A DNA stretch of 34,208 nt from Bacteroidales bacterium (GCA_030531495.1 JAUNNJ010000017.1:1-34208); one strand, 5' to 3'; counted from the stretch's first letter, positions 22,556-31,156 are shown. A program made the numbers and translations. Notes: generated by a model not told the origin, from the sequence alone.

Positions 22556-23437
22556 TTAATCGTAGATTTTGTGTTGGGCAGCAAGGAGGGTGTTTTTCAT
22601 CAATGAGCAAATAGTCATAGGTCCGACTCCTCCGGGAACTGGAGTGATGAAACTGCAGAGAGGTGCCACTTCGTTGAAGTCGACATCGCCATGGAGCTTG
22701 AAGCCGCTCTTTGTGGTGGTGGATGGTAGGCGAGTGGTGCCCACATCAATCACTACAACGCCCTTCTTCACCATATCGGCTTTCACGAATCCTGGTTGAC
22801 CAATAGCGGCGATGAGGATATCGGCACGTCGGCATTGGCGTGGCAGGTCTTCTGTAGCGCTGTGGCAAACAGTCACGGTGCAGTTGCCTGGGTTGTCTTT
22901 TTGTAGAAGCATCTGAGCCACAGGCTTGCCAACGATGTTGCTGCGGCCAAGCACTACGCAGTGTTTGCCGCTCGTTTCGATGCCGTAGCGTTCGAGCAAG
23001 GTGAGGATGCCCTGCGGAGTGGCAGAGCGGAAGCAAGGCAAGCCAATCGACATACGGCCCACATTAATGGGATGGAAACCATCGACGTCTTTCTTGTAAT
23101 CGATTGCTTCAATCACCTTTTGCTCGTCGATGTGGCGTGGCAGTGGCAATTGCACAATAAATCCGTCGATGTCTTTGTCGTTGTTGAGGCGGTTGATTGC
23201 TTGAAGCAATTCTTCTTCTGTCACATCGTCCTCAAAGCGAATGAGAGTGGACTTGAATCCGCATTCAGCACAAGCTTTCACTTTGTGTGCCACATAGGTT
23301 TCGCTTCCGCCATCGTGACCCACAAGAATTGCAGCTAAATGTGGCTGTTTTTCGCCAGCCTCCATCATTCGCTTTACTTCTTTGGCAATCTCTTGTTTGA
23401 TTTCCATTGCCGTTTCTTTTCCGTCGATAAGTTGCAT
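22556..23437 (-). CDS. folD: Bifunctional methylenetetrahydrofolate dehydrogenase / methenyltetrahydrofolate cyclohydrolase
   Basis: Interconverts 5,10-methylene-, 5,10-methenyl- and 10-formyl-tetrahydrofolate with NADP, supplying one-carbon units for purines. It has 293 residues. The catalytic segment is [16 protein letters not shown] with Y48 and K52, followed by [25 protein letters not shown], the Rossmann loop [18 protein letters not shown], and the C-terminal signature [19 protein letters not shown]. It is separated from the upstream ffh gene by a terminator-like hairpin in a 173-bp gap. No standard promoter was recognised there, although a 14-bp palindrome (TACTCTGCAGAGTA, 23521-23534) is present. 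Confidence 0.97.
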   Translation of the reverse strand: MQLIDGKETAMEIKQEIAKEVKRMMEAGEKQPHLAAILVGHDGGSETYVAHKVKACAECGFKSTLIRFEDDVTEEELLQAINRLNNDKDIDGFIVQLPLPRHIDEQKVIEAIDYKKDVDGFHPINVGRMSIGLPCFRSATPQGILTLLERYGIETSGKHCVVLGRSNIVGKPVAQMLLQKDNPGNCTVTVCHSATEDLPRQCRRADILIAAIGQPGFVKADMVKKGVVVIDVGTTRLPSTTTKSGFKLHGDVDFNEVAPLCSFITPVPGGVGPMTICSLMKNTLLAAQHKIYD

Positions 23438-23558
23438 AAATTTCCCTTTTTATATTATGTGTCTATTATTGCTAACAAATGGCACATTCAGAATCCTTTT
23501 CACCCCGGAAAGTCTATAACTACTCTGCAGAGTAAATTTATAGTGCCGTATTTAAGAT

Positions 23559-23596
23559 TGAAGGGCGCCTCGTTTCATCACACGAGAAGCCCTTCA
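23559..23596 (-). terminator. Terminator downstream of ffh
   Basis: On the minus strand TGAAGGGC-TT-CTCG pairs with CGAG-GC-GCCCTTCA, giving a 12-bp stem with a 2-nt internal mismatch. It begins 14 nt after the ffh stop. The following AATCTTAAATAC is not a strong T-run, so it may be weak or act as a 3' end stabiliser. Confidence 0.6.
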
Positions 23597-23610
23597 TGTT
23601 AAGTTTTTGA

Positions 23611-24957
23611 TTATTTGCGGCGCATGCCCTTAATCATTTGCATCGGATTTTTGGTAGCCACACTGTGCATCATCTTGCGAGTGGCGTCGAATTGCTTCAG
23701 CAGGCGGTTCACCTCTTCAATCTTGGTGCCCGAACCGAGTGCGAGGCGCTTGCGTCGGTGTCCGCTGTCGCGACCGGCGAGCAGCACTTCTGGGTGCTCA
23801 CGCTCGTATGGTGTCATTGAGTCGATGATGGCTTCAATGCTCTTGAATGCGTCGTCCTTGATGTCCACATCCTTCAAAGCCTTGCCCACGCCAGGAATCA
23901 TAGAAGCGAGGTCCTTGAGGTTACCCATCTTCTTGATGCTGCCGATTTGGTTCTTGAAGTCGTTGAAGTCGAAAGTGTTTTTGCGGAGTTTTGCTTCAAG
24001 TTTCTTGGCTTCGTTTTCGTCGTATTGCTGTTGCATACGGTCAACGAAACTTACGATATCACCCATGCCCAAAATACGGTCGGCCATACCTTGTGGGCGG
24101 AATGGGTCGAGCGTGTTCTTGTCAACGCCTTCACCGGTGCTCACAAACTTGATAGGCTTGTCGACCACGGCACGGATAGAGAGGGCAGCACCACCGCGGG
24201 TGTCACCGTCGAGCTTGGTGAGGACCACGCCGTCGAAGTCGATGCGCTCGTTGAAGGCCTTGGCAGTGTTCACTGCATCCTGACCGGTCATAGAGTCGAC
24301 CACGAAAAGTGTTTCGGTTGGGTTGATAGCCTTCTTGATGGCTTCGATTTCCGCCATCATTTGTTCGTCAACGGCAAGGCGACCGGCGGTATCGACGATA
24401 ACCACATCGTGGCCATTAGCCTTAGCGTGCTGGATACCGTTGAGTGCGATGCTTACAGGGTCTTTGCTTTCTGGCTCGCTGTACACAGGCACATCCACCT
24501 TTTCACCGTTCACTTTCAATTGCTCGATAGCAGCAGGGCGATAAACGTCGCAGGCTACCAACAAAGGCTTCTTGCTCTTTTCTTGTTTGAGTTTGTTGGC
24601 AAGTTTTGAAGCGAAAGTGGTTTTACCAGAACCTTGCAAACCCGACATCAACACCACAGCAGGCTTTCCTTCGAGGCTGAAAGGAGCTTCTTCGCCACCC
24701 ATGAGTTTCACGAGTTCTTCGTGCACGATTTTCACCATCAGCTCGTTTGGCTTCAATGCGTTGATTACATTGCGGCCGAGGGCTTCGTTCTTTACACGGT
24801 TGGTGAACTCTTTAGCCACCTTGTAGTTAACATCGGCGTCGACAAGGGCACGACGCACTTCCTTCATTGTTTCGGCAACGTTGATTTCCGAAATCTTGCC
24901 TTGACCTCTTAAGACTTTAAACGATCTTTCGAGTTTCTCGGATAAATTTTCAAACAT
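23611..24957 (-). CDS. ffh: Signal recognition particle protein Ffh
   Basis: The GTPase of the signal recognition particle, which binds signal sequences at the ribosome with its RNA and hands them to FtsY. The 448 residues show the helical N domain (1-90), the G domain with GLQGSGKTT (106-114), DTAGRL (189-194), TKLDGD (247-252) and the GEGVDKNTLDPF region, then RILGMGD leading into the methionine-rich M domain (about 300-445), which ends KNPMQMIKGMRRK. Everything expected is present. It has a clear upstream promoter. No gene for the small SRP RNA was recognised in the window. Confidence 0.98.
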   Translation of the reverse strand: MFENLSEKLERSFKVLRGQGKISEINVAETMKEVRRALVDADVNYKVAKEFTNRVKNEALGRNVINALKPNELMVKIVHEELVKLMGGEEAPFSLEGKPAVVLMSGLQGSGKTTFASKLANKLKQEKSKKPLLVACDVYRPAAIEQLKVNGEKVDVPVYSEPESKDPVSIALNGIQHAKANGHDVVIVDTAGRLAVDEQMMAEIEAIKKAINPTETLFVVDSMTGQDAVNTAKAFNERIDFDGVVLTKLDGDTRGGAALSIRAVVDKPIKFVSTGEGVDKNTLDPFRPQGMADRILGMGDIVSFVDRMQQQYDENEAKKLEAKLRKNTFDFNDFKNQIGSIKKMGNLKDLASMIPGVGKALKDVDIKDDAFKSIEAIIDSMTPYEREHPEVLLAGRDSGHRRKRLALGSGTKIEEVNRLLKQFDATRKMMHSVATKNPMQMIKGMRRK

Positions 24958-24998
24958 ATATAATAAGTGTCTTTTATTTCAAAATACTGAATCAACTG

Positions 24999-25029
24999 CA
25001 AAATTAATACCATTTTGCCACTCCACCAA
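24999..25029 (-). promoter_or_regulatory. Bacteroidota-type promoter for ffh
   Basis: On the minus strand TAATTTTG at 25006-24999 (followed by C) with TTG at 25029-25027, spacer 20 nt. The predicted leader is about 35 nt. Confidence 0.82.
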
Positions 25030-25360
25030 ATAAACTTCACGATTGGCTAAAAAAATCATCCACTCAACCTAAAGCTTCCGAGCCCTACGATTTCTTGGCA
25101 GGGAAATCAAACCACCTCACATCCCTCTGGATAAGCAGGAACTCTTGAATCTCCGCCCCCAATGTTCAGATAATTCCTAAGCTTCCCTTTTGCCATTGCT
25201 ATCGCCTTATAATATTCCTATCTTCGCAGCAGAGTTTTTTTACGTATTGACATAGTGGTTTCGCCTTAACTTCTGAGCAATGTAGGAACGATATCTTCTT
25301 CACTTCATAACTTCCATTCAGGTGTTTTACCCAAAGCAAGAGAAGTGTTTTGAGTTTCGA

Positions 25361-25394
25361 TTTGGACCAAAAAAGTGGCGGTTTTTGGTCCAAA
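25361..25394. repeat. 13-bp perfect inverted repeat
   Basis: TTTGGACCAAAAA (25361-25373) and TTTTTGGTCCAAA (25382-25394) are exact inverted copies around an 8-nt centre. There is no T-run after the stem and no nearby gene end, so it is not an obvious terminator. It sits just before the tandem repeat. Confidence 0.65.
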
Positions 25395-25408
25395 AGCGAA
25401 CATGAAAA

Positions 25409-25453
25409 GGGTGTTTCGGGTGGTTCGGGTGTTTTAGGTGTTCTGGGTGTTTC
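25409..25453. repeat. Five tandem 9-nt units (minisatellite)
   Basis: Five consecutive 9-nt units: GGGTGTTTC, GGGTGGTTC, GGGTGTTTT, AGGTGTTCT, GGGTGTTTC. The first and last are identical and the inner ones differ from them by one to three bases. The period is a multiple of three, so the overlapping plus-strand open frame stays open, but there is no other evidence of coding. Confidence 0.75.
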
Positions 25454-25643
25454 GAGCTCAATACATGAAACTGGAAATTTTGCAACAAAAAAATCTCGCT
25501 ATCTATGCATCTCTCACAAAAATCCTTTTTGATTTACTTTTTTTTCTTGAGATGCGCTTGTGTATAAATCGTATTTCTCCCGATTTGATGTAGCTCCACA
25601 GACTCTGTGAAAAAAAGTGTTTTCATTATTGGGGAAATTTCAC

Positions 25644-25651
25644 TATTTTTG
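25644..25651 (+). promoter_or_regulatory. -7 promoter box immediately before the phosphatase gene
   Basis: TATTTTTG followed by C matches the -7 consensus, with no TTG at the usual -33 distance. Transcription would begin near 25655-25658, which rules out the upstream GTG start (25617) and implies a very short leader or none. Confidence 0.6.
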
Positions 25652-25655
25652 CATA

Positions 25656-26174
25656 ATGAATCATTTTGATATGCATAACGATAGGGAGAGCAAGTTTAGA
25701 GTGCTAATGGTTTGCCTTGGCAATATATGCCGCTCACCATCGGCGCATCATGTGATGGAGCACTTGATTGAACAACGCGGCCTCTCTGATTTGATAGAGG
25801 TGGATTCGGCTGGCACCTATGGGGGCCATGCTGGCGACTTGCCCGACCACCGTATGCGCCGTGCAGCTCGCAAGCGAGGCTATGAACTCACTCACCGCGC
25901 ACGTAGAGTGACGGGCAGCGATTTCGCTGATTTCGACCTGATTGTGGGCATGGATGGCGGCAATGTGAGCGACCTTCGAATGATGGCAGCCACACCTGAA
26001 GAAGTGGCGAAAATTGATATGATGGGCCGGTATATTCGCCGCTTCCCTCACTATGATTATGTGCCCGACCCTTATTACGAAGGGGCTGAAGGCTTTGAGC
26101 TTGTACTCGACCTGCTGGAAGATGCGTGCGACAACCTTCTCGACCACATTGTAGAAAAACTTCCAAAGCAGTGA
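25656..26174 (+). CDS. Low-molecular-weight protein-tyrosine phosphatase
   Basis: Removes phosphate from tyrosine residues of proteins in the cytosol; in bacteria such enzymes often regulate capsule or exopolysaccharide export, but no such genes are adjacent here. The signature P-loop VCLGNICRSPSA lies near the N-terminus (nucleophile cysteine and arginine of CxxxxxRS present), and the DPYYEG acid/base motif lies near the C-terminus. Starting at ATG 25656 gives 172 residues; ATG 25671 gives 167 and is also possible. The open frame extends to GTG 25617, but the promoter-like -7 box at 25644-25651 lies inside that extension. The GH20 gene follows 49 nt downstream and may be co-transcribed, since no other promoter is visible. 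Confidence 0.93.
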   Translation: MNHFDMHNDRESKFRVLMVCLGNICRSPSAHHVMEHLIEQRGLSDLIEVDSAGTYGGHAGDLPDHRMRRAARKRGYELTHRARRVTGSDFADFDLIVGMDGGNVSDLRMMAATPEEVAKIDMMGRYIRRFPHYDYVPDPYYEGAEGFELVLDLLEDACDNLLDHIVEKLPKQ

Positions 26175-26223
26175 ATTCTTCCATACCATTAACATTGACA
26201 AAAAAACTTTAAAATATTTGGGA

Positions 26224-28677
26224 ATGAAAAAATTACTAACATTCGTGGCTTCTGCCGCAGTGGCATTGACAGCCTTGGCTCAACAGTCACCTATCTCGGT
26301 GCGTTGGGAAATGGGACGCAATGGCGCAGAAAAGGGATTCTACAGTTCGCGTTTTGTAATTAAAAATGTGAGCCAAACTCCACTCGAAAAGAATTGGCAA
26401 TTCTACTTCAACCAGTTCTCTCGCCGTTTGAAATTGAGCGACCAACTTCCTGTCGACATCAAGGAAGTGAGTACCACTTACTATCAAGTGACGCCTAACG
26501 CTCGCTACCGCACTCTCGCCCCTGGCGACTCGATGGTGGTGGATATGCTGATGCGTGGCACGATGGTGAACATTTGCTATGTGCCTATGGGTGGGCATGT
26601 GGTGATGAACGGCGACACCAAATCGCCCCTTGCTGTGAAAATCGACATTGCGCCGCTCGATAAGCCTGAACAGTTCCAATCACGCCCCAACGATTATCCT
26701 GATGGCAACCGCATGTATGCCTTCAACGAGTCGCTCAAGGGTGCGCAAGCACCTGCTCACTGTTACGACATTTTCCCTGCTCCAAAGAGTGTGACCCTTA
26801 CCGGTGGCTATACACAAATTGGTAATGTGGTGACTGTGAAATCGAATCATTCATTGAAAAATGCCCGCCGATACATGTTGACGGAATTGGCTAAGCGTGG
26901 TGTTTATGCAACAGGCAATCCAACCACAGTAATCGTCTTGAAAGAAGATAAGGCGCTCTATGGCGAAGCTTATGAAATGGTGGTGAAGAACGACTCTGTA
27001 GTCATCAGTGCTGGAGAGTTGGCTGGCGCTTTGGCTGGCGCAAAAACATTGGTCGCTGCCATCGACCATAGCACAGCCCACCGCTTGGAAAATGCAGCCA
27101 TTAAGGATAGCCCCGATTTCGGTTATCGTGGTTTTATGCTCGATGTGTCGCGTAATTTCACCACTTTTGAAAACATGAAGCGACTCATCGATATGCTCGC
27201 CTACTATAAATTGAATGTGCTTCATTTCCACTTTAGCGATGATGAGGCATGGCGTGTGGAAATCCCTGGTCTGCCAGAACTGACCGAAGTGGCTGCTCGT
27301 CGTGGTTGCACCCTCGATGAAAAAGAGCATATTGCATCAATTTTTGATGGCAACGGCAATCCTAACGACCTCACTCAAAGCGCAAATGGCTATTACACTC
27401 GCCAGCAGATGATATCATTGCTCAAATATGCAGCAATGCGTGGCGTGAAAATTATTCCTGAAATCGAAACTCCTGCCCATGCCCGTGCCGCTCTTGTGGC
27501 AATGAAGGCTCGCTACAACAAGTATATCGGCACCGATAAGGCGCTTGCCGAGCAATATAAGATGTGGGACGACAACGACAAGAGTGAATACACTTCTGCC
27601 CAGTCGTATCACGACAATGTGCTCAATGTGGCTCATGAAGGTGTGTTCAACTTTGTATATAAGGTGGTCGACGAATTAGAAAAGATGTGGAAGGCTGCTG
27701 GCTTGAAGTTGGATGTTGTTCACCTTGGCGGTGATGAAGTGCCTAAGGGCTCATGGGACGCTTCGCCCGATATCCAGGCACTGATGAAGGAAAAAGGCTT
27801 CAAGAATGCACACGAAGTGAGCGAATACTATATTCGCCGCGTGACCGAGCACCTTGCTCAAAAGGGAATTAAGGCAGGCGGTTGGCAAGAAGTGGGCTTG
27901 GATCACCCAGATTCACACAATGCTACTGTGGCACCTCGCTTCGCTATGGTAAATGCATGGAGCACCGTAGGTAGCCGTGCCAACATTCCATACCGCTTGG
28001 CTAATGCAGGCTATCCAACCATCCTCTCAAATGTGACCAACTTCTATGTGGATATGGCCTACACTTGGCATCAGTACGATAAGGGGTTGCACTGGGGTGG
28101 CTATTGCGATGAATACGCTTCGTGGTATGCTCAGCCATTCAATGTGTATCGCTCCGAACGATTCAACTACGATGGACAGCCTCTCGATGTGCTGAAGGCT
28201 GCAGAGGGCAAGACAAAACTCGAAAAGCCCGAAAACATTATCGGTGTGCAAGGACAACTTTGGGCTGAAACTATTCGCGATTTCGCACAGGTACAATACT
28301 ATATGCTACCTAAAATCTTCGGATTGGCGCTTCGCGGATGGAATGCAAAGCCTGAATGGGACGATGCTAAACCAGAAACCTATATTGCCGCCCGCGCCAA
28401 CTTCAACGCAAAGGTGAGCAAGGAACTCGGAGTTGTCAATAAGCAAGGCTACAATTTCAGATTGGGGTTGCCTGGCGCAAAGGTGGAAAATGGCAAGCTA
28501 CTGGTCAACACCCAATACCCTGGCGAGGTGGTTCGCTACACTCTCGATGGCTCTGAACCAACAAGCACTTCTCCTATCTGGTTCGCTCCAGTGGAAGTGG
28601 ACGCATCGGTGAAGCTCATCAAAGTAAAAGCCTACTATTTAGGTCACGAAAGTCTCTCCACCTACCTCTGGCCATAA
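26224..28677 (+). CDS. Exported beta-N-acetylhexosaminidase (GH20)
   Basis: Cleaves terminal beta-linked N-acetylglucosamine or N-acetylgalactosamine from glycans, such as host mucin or N-glycans, or chitobiose-like sugars. ATG at 26224 gives 817 residues. Order: signal peptide (MKKLLTFVASAAVALTALAQ), a chitobiase-type N-terminal carbohydrate-binding domain (about 22-150), a GH20b domain (about 175-290), a catalytic TIM barrel starting YRGFMLDVSRNF, with the catalytic pair D504-E505 in HLGGDEVPKGSW, and a C-terminal chitobiase-like beta domain (RYTLDGSEPTSTSP). The frame also has a TTG 6 nt upstream, but ATG fits the signal peptide. The export signal indicates periplasm or surface. A strong terminator follows. 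Confidence 0.95.
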   Translation: MKKLLTFVASAAVALTALAQQSPISVRWEMGRNGAEKGFYSSRFVIKNVSQTPLEKNWQFYFNQFSRRLKLSDQLPVDIKEVSTTYYQVTPNARYRTLAPGDSMVVDMLMRGTMVNICYVPMGGHVVMNGDTKSPLAVKIDIAPLDKPEQFQSRPNDYPDGNRMYAFNESLKGAQAPAHCYDIFPAPKSVTLTGGYTQIGNVVTVKSNHSLKNARRYMLTELAKRGVYATGNPTTVIVLKEDKALYGEAYEMVVKNDSVVISAGELAGALAGAKTLVAAIDHSTAHRLENAAIKDSPDFGYRGFMLDVSRNFTTFENMKRLIDMLAYYKLNVLHFHFSDDEAWRVEIPGLPELTEVAARRGCTLDEKEHIASIFDGNGNPNDLTQSANGYYTRQQMISLLKYAAMRGVKIIPEIETPAHARAALVAMKARYNKYIGTDKALAEQYKMWDDNDKSEYTSAQSYHDNVLNVAHEGVFNFVYKVVDELEKMWKAAGLKLDVVHLGGDEVPKGSWDASPDIQALMKEKGFKNAHEVSEYYIRRVTEHLAQKGIKAGGWQEVGLDHPDSHNATVAPRFAMVNAWSTVGSRANIPYRLANAGYPTILSNVTNFYVDMAYTWHQYDKGLHWGGYCDEYASWYAQPFNVYRSERFNYDGQPLDVLKAAEGKTKLEKPENIIGVQGQLWAETIRDFAQVQYYMLPKIFGLALRGWNAKPEWDDAKPETYIAARANFNAKVSKELGVVNKQGYNFRLGLPGAKVENGKLLVNTQYPGEVVRYTLDGSEPTSTSPIWFAPVEVDASVKLIKVKAYYLGHESLSTYLWP

Positions 28678-28680
28678 GCT

Positions 28681-28714
28681 TGGGTAATTACGCAGAATAG
28701 ATATGAATTACCCA
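28681..28714 (+). other. Small hairpin just after the GH20 stop
   Basis: TGGGTAATT (28681-28689) and AATTACCCA (28706-28714) are perfect 9-bp inverted arms with a 16-nt loop, starting 3 nt after the stop codon. No T-run follows; the stronger terminator comes 14 nt later. Confidence 0.45.
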
Positions 28715-28727
28715 AAATAGACATATT

Positions 28728-28767
28728 AATCTTCCTCGGGATTGCAGCCGAGGAAGATTTTCTTTGC
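28728..28767 (+). terminator. Terminator of the GH20 gene
   Basis: Perfect 12-bp stem AATCTTCCTCGG / CCGAGGAAGATT with an 8-nt loop, followed by TTCTTTGC on the plus strand. Confidence 0.88.
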
Positions 28768-28823
28768 TTTAGTGTGTCATTTTGATGAAAAATGTGCCAA
28801 AATTATAGAAAAGTGTTATTGAG

Positions 28824-28856
28824 TTGTGGCTGATTTGGAAAAAAGTATTATCTTTG
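28824..28856 (+). promoter_or_regulatory. Bacteroidota-type promoter for gdhA
   Basis: TTG at 28824-28826 and TATCTTTG at 28849-28856, spacer 22 nt. The start codon lies 49 nt downstream of the -7 box. Confidence 0.85.
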
Positions 28857-28905
28857 TGGTGGAAATTTAGTTTTTTAGGTTAAAGTATATAATTTAGTTA
28901 GTCCA

Positions 28906-30240
28906 ATGAAAGCAACAGAAGTAATGAACAACTTGCGTCGTCGTTTCCCTCATGAGCCTGAATATCTGCAGGCTGTGGAAGAAGTGGTAACCACTATCGA
29001 AGAAGTCTACAATCAAAATCCCGAGTTTGAACAGTACAATCTGATTGAACGCCTCTGCATCCCCGATCGTGTTTTCTCATTCCGTGTGTCGTGGGTGGAC
29101 GACAAGGGACGTGTGCAAAACAATATGGGTTACCGCATTCAGCACAACAATGCCATCGGTCCTTATAAAGGTGGTGTGCGTTTCCACTCATCGGTGAATC
29201 AATCAATTTTGAAATTCCTCGCTTTTGAGCAAACTTTCAAAAACTCACTCACCACGCTGGCTATGGGTGGAGCGAAAGGCGGTAGCGACTTCAATCCAAA
29301 GGGTAAAAGCAATATGGAGATTATGCGCTTCTGCCAAGCATTCGTATCGGAACTTTGGCGCCATATCGGCCCAGATACCGATGTGCCCGCGGGTGATATC
29401 GGCGTAGGTGGCCGTGAAGTAGGTTTCATGTATGGCCAATACAAGAAGATGGCACGTGAAAACACTGGCACCTTCACCGGAAAGGGTATGGAATTTGGAG
29501 GCTCACTCATTCGTCCAGAAGCCACCGGCTATGGCAATGTATATTTCTTGCTCAATATGCTCGCCACTCGCGGCATCGACATCAAAGGTAAGCGTGTGGC
29601 AATTTCTGGCTCGGGCAATGTGGCCACCTACACCGCAGAGAAACTCCTCCAACTCGGTGCAAAAGTTGTGACCATGAGCGATAGCAATGGCACCATTTAT
29701 GTGCCTGAAGGTTTGACTGAAGAACAACTCAAATACATCTTCGAACTGAAGAACCTCTATCGTGGGCGTATTCGTGAATTTGCAGAAGAATATGGCTGTG
29801 AATACTTCGATGGCGGTAAGCCATGGGGTGTGCCTTGCGACATCGCAATGCCTTCTGCAACTCAAAACGAACTCAATGGCGACGATGCGCGTGCCTTGCT
29901 CGCCAACGGTGTGATTGCGGTGAGCGAAGGTGCTAACATGCCATCCACTCCCGAGGCTGTTCATGCCTTCCTCGATGCTGGTATTCTCTACGCACCCGGT
30001 AAGGCCGCAAATGCGGGTGGCGTGTCGGTGTCAGGATTGGAAATGGCACAAAATTCACAAAAGCTTACTTGGACTGCGGAAGAAGTGGACGAACGCCTCA
30101 AGCGCATTATGGCCGACATTCACGAGCAATGCTGCAAGTATGGAAAGAATCCCGATGGCACTGTCAACTATGTGAAGGGAGCCAATGTGGCTGGCTTTAT
30201 GAAGGTGGCACGAGCAATGATGGCACAAGGCATTCTATAA
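28906..30240 (+). CDS. gdhA: Glutamate dehydrogenase (hexameric, NADP-type)
   Basis: Interconverts 2-oxoglutarate plus ammonia and glutamate; the main ammonia-assimilation enzyme in many gut Bacteroidales. At 444 residues it fits the 50-kDa hexameric class. Substrate-site motifs are GPYKGGVRFH with K88, FKNSLTTLAMGGAKGGSDFNPKG with K112 and catalytic K124, and VPAGDIGVGGREVGFMYG with D164. The coenzyme domain starts RVAISGSGNVATYTAEKL. The family overall suggests NADP(H), but the coenzyme cannot be proven by reading alone. It has its own promoter; a 2-oxoacid:ferredoxin oxidoreductase operon that may use the same 2-oxoglutarate lies about 1.2 kb downstream. Confidence 0.97.
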   Translation: MKATEVMNNLRRRFPHEPEYLQAVEEVVTTIEEVYNQNPEFEQYNLIERLCIPDRVFSFRVSWVDDKGRVQNNMGYRIQHNNAIGPYKGGVRFHSSVNQSILKFLAFEQTFKNSLTTLAMGGAKGGSDFNPKGKSNMEIMRFCQAFVSELWRHIGPDTDVPAGDIGVGGREVGFMYGQYKKMARENTGTFTGKGMEFGGSLIRPEATGYGNVYFLLNMLATRGIDIKGKRVAISGSGNVATYTAEKLLQLGAKVVTMSDSNGTIYVPEGLTEEQLKYIFELKNLYRGRIREFAEEYGCEYFDGGKPWGVPCDIAMPSATQNELNGDDARALLANGVIAVSEGANMPSTPEAVHAFLDAGILYAPGKAANAGGVSVSGLEMAQNSQKLTWTAEEVDERLKRIMADIHEQCCKYGKNPDGTVNYVKGANVAGFMKVARAMMAQGIL

Positions 30241-30274
30241 GATTTGCATATTTTTATATAGTATTTAAGTTTAT

Positions 30275-30306
30275 GGGCAGAGCTGCTTTTTTTAGTGGCT
30301 CTGCTC
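30275..30306 (+). terminator. Probable terminator of gdhA
   Basis: GGGCAGAGC (30275-30283) pairs with GCTCTGCTC (30298-30306), nine pairs including one G-T, around a T-rich loop. The downstream ATTTCTAC is only partly T-rich. It lies 35 nt after the gdhA stop. Confidence 0.55.
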
Positions 30307-30319
30307 ATTTCTACAAATC

Positions 30320-30353
30320 AAAAAAGCAAAGGACTCGCTTCACAGAAAGTCCC
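30320..30353 (-). terminator. Probable terminator of the DUF2975-HTH pair
   Basis: On the minus strand GGACT / AGTCC (30353-30349 and 30335-30331, extendable by weak pairs) is followed by TTTGCTTTTTTG. It lies 41 nt past the HTH gene stop. Confidence 0.55.
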
Positions 30354-30393
30354 CTGCAATTGAAGTTATTTTACTGTTTTGAATAATTTTGAT

Positions 30394-30603
30394 TTATTCA
30401 TCTGATTTGTATTCCAAGATGTCGCCAGGTTGACATTCAAGTGCTTTACAAATGGCTTCAAGTGTGGAAAAACGGATAGCTTTTGCTTTCCCTGTTTTGA
30501 GAATTGAAAGATTTGCTGCAGTGATGCCGATTCGCTCGGCCAATTCTTGCGACGACATTTTACGTTTTGCCATCATCACGTCTACATTTACTATTATGCT
30601 CAT
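30394..30603 (-). CDS. Small Cro/CI-type HTH transcriptional regulator
   Basis: A DNA-binding protein of 69 residues that is essentially a single helix-turn-helix domain (YozG-like): MAKRKMSSQELAERIGITAANLSILKTGKAKAIRFSTLEAICKALECQPGDILEY, where helix 2-turn-helix 3 is ELAERIGITAANLSILKTG. There is no ligand domain. It follows the DUF2975 membrane protein gene by 13 nt, and this pair recurs in Bacteroidota and Firmicutes genomes. The pairing suggests the membrane protein and the regulator work together, perhaps with the regulator controlling their own promoter, but the signal is unknown. Confidence 0.92.
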   Translation of the reverse strand: MSIIVNVDVMMAKRKMSSQELAERIGITAANLSILKTGKAKAIRFSTLEAICKALECQPGDILEYKSDE

Positions 30604-30616
30604 AATGCTGGTTGTG

Positions 30617-31114
30617 TTAAACGGTGAGTCGATTTTCTTCAGCTACATTTACTGCCATTTTGTAGAGCATAGCAACGATAAGTGTTATAAGGCAACAAAC
30701 AAATGGCGTGGTATTGATAAACAATTCTCGAAAACCGTAAATGATGCTAAGGTTTTCTGCAAATAATAGATGGAAGAATACGATAGCTGAAAGCCACATC
30801 AAAGATTTTGCGTTCGATTTTGTGAAAATTTCATTAGATTTGATACCTCTTCGTGTGGATAATATCAATCTTATTGTTAAAAAGAGCATTAAAATAGTGG
30901 AGAAAATGTAGCCTATTAGCTCTATCCATTGTGCTATTTGTGCTTCATCCGAAAACCATTCAATAGGTGCAATGTCAATTCCTAAATACACATTGAAAGA
31001 GATGATTCCGCAATATCGCAAGACTCGCAGTAGGAATAATAGGGCATACAAACTCCATAGAATTAAAGCTAAATTGCAGGCAACCTTTGTGGATTTTATA
31101 ACAGAATTTTCCAT
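30617..31114 (-). CDS. DUF2975 membrane protein
   Basis: 165 residues with four predicted membrane helices (about 13-33, 64-86, 104-124 and 132-153) and a short positive loop between helices 2 and 3 (RLILSTRRGIKSNEIFTKSNAKSL), which is the part most typical of DUF2975. Function unknown. It is the first gene of a two-gene unit with the HTH regulator, read from a clear promoter, divergent from the ferredoxin oxidoreductase operon. The pair interrupts the gdhA-to-kor stretch on the opposite strand and is somewhat more AT-rich than its neighbours. Confidence 0.85.
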   Translation of the reverse strand: MENSVIKSTKVACNLALILWSLYALLFLLRVLRYCGIISFNVYLGIDIAPIEWFSDEAQIAQWIELIGYIFSTILMLFLTIRLILSTRRGIKSNEIFTKSNAKSLMWLSAIVFFHLLFAENLSIIYGFRELFINTTPFVCCLITLIVAMLYKMAVNVAEENRLTV

Positions 31115-31156
31115 AAACTTTTGGTTTTTATTGTTAAACGATAATTATTTTCGGTG

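Larger units (their letters stand above)
25030..25640. other. Gene-poor spacer with repeats and degenerate frames
   Basis: About 610 bp without a supported gene. Two open frames (minus 25199-25393, 64 codons, beginning MDQKPPLFWSKSKLKTLLLL; plus 25350-25532, 60 codons) overlap the inverted repeat and the tandem repeat and look non-genic. A short minus-strand frame at 25107-25196 (29 codons, MAKGKLRNYLNIGGGDS) lies just past the end of the first in another phase, as if a longer sequence had decayed by frameshift. The whole block may be a dispersed intergenic element or a gene remnant; this is an inference. Confidence 0.4.

Noticed and set aside
23521-23534. 14-bp palindrome TACTCTGCAGAGTA upstream of folD
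   Set aside because: It could be an operator, but it is short, occurs once, and has no promoter boxes around it.
23615-24609. Two long frames (about 220 codons each) opposite ffh
   Set aside because: They are mirror images of a strongly codon-biased gene and contain no recognisable domain.
24958-25640. Small SRP RNA gene near ffh
   Set aside because: No stretch shows the conserved GGAA tetraloop hairpin with the expected SRP stem arrangement.
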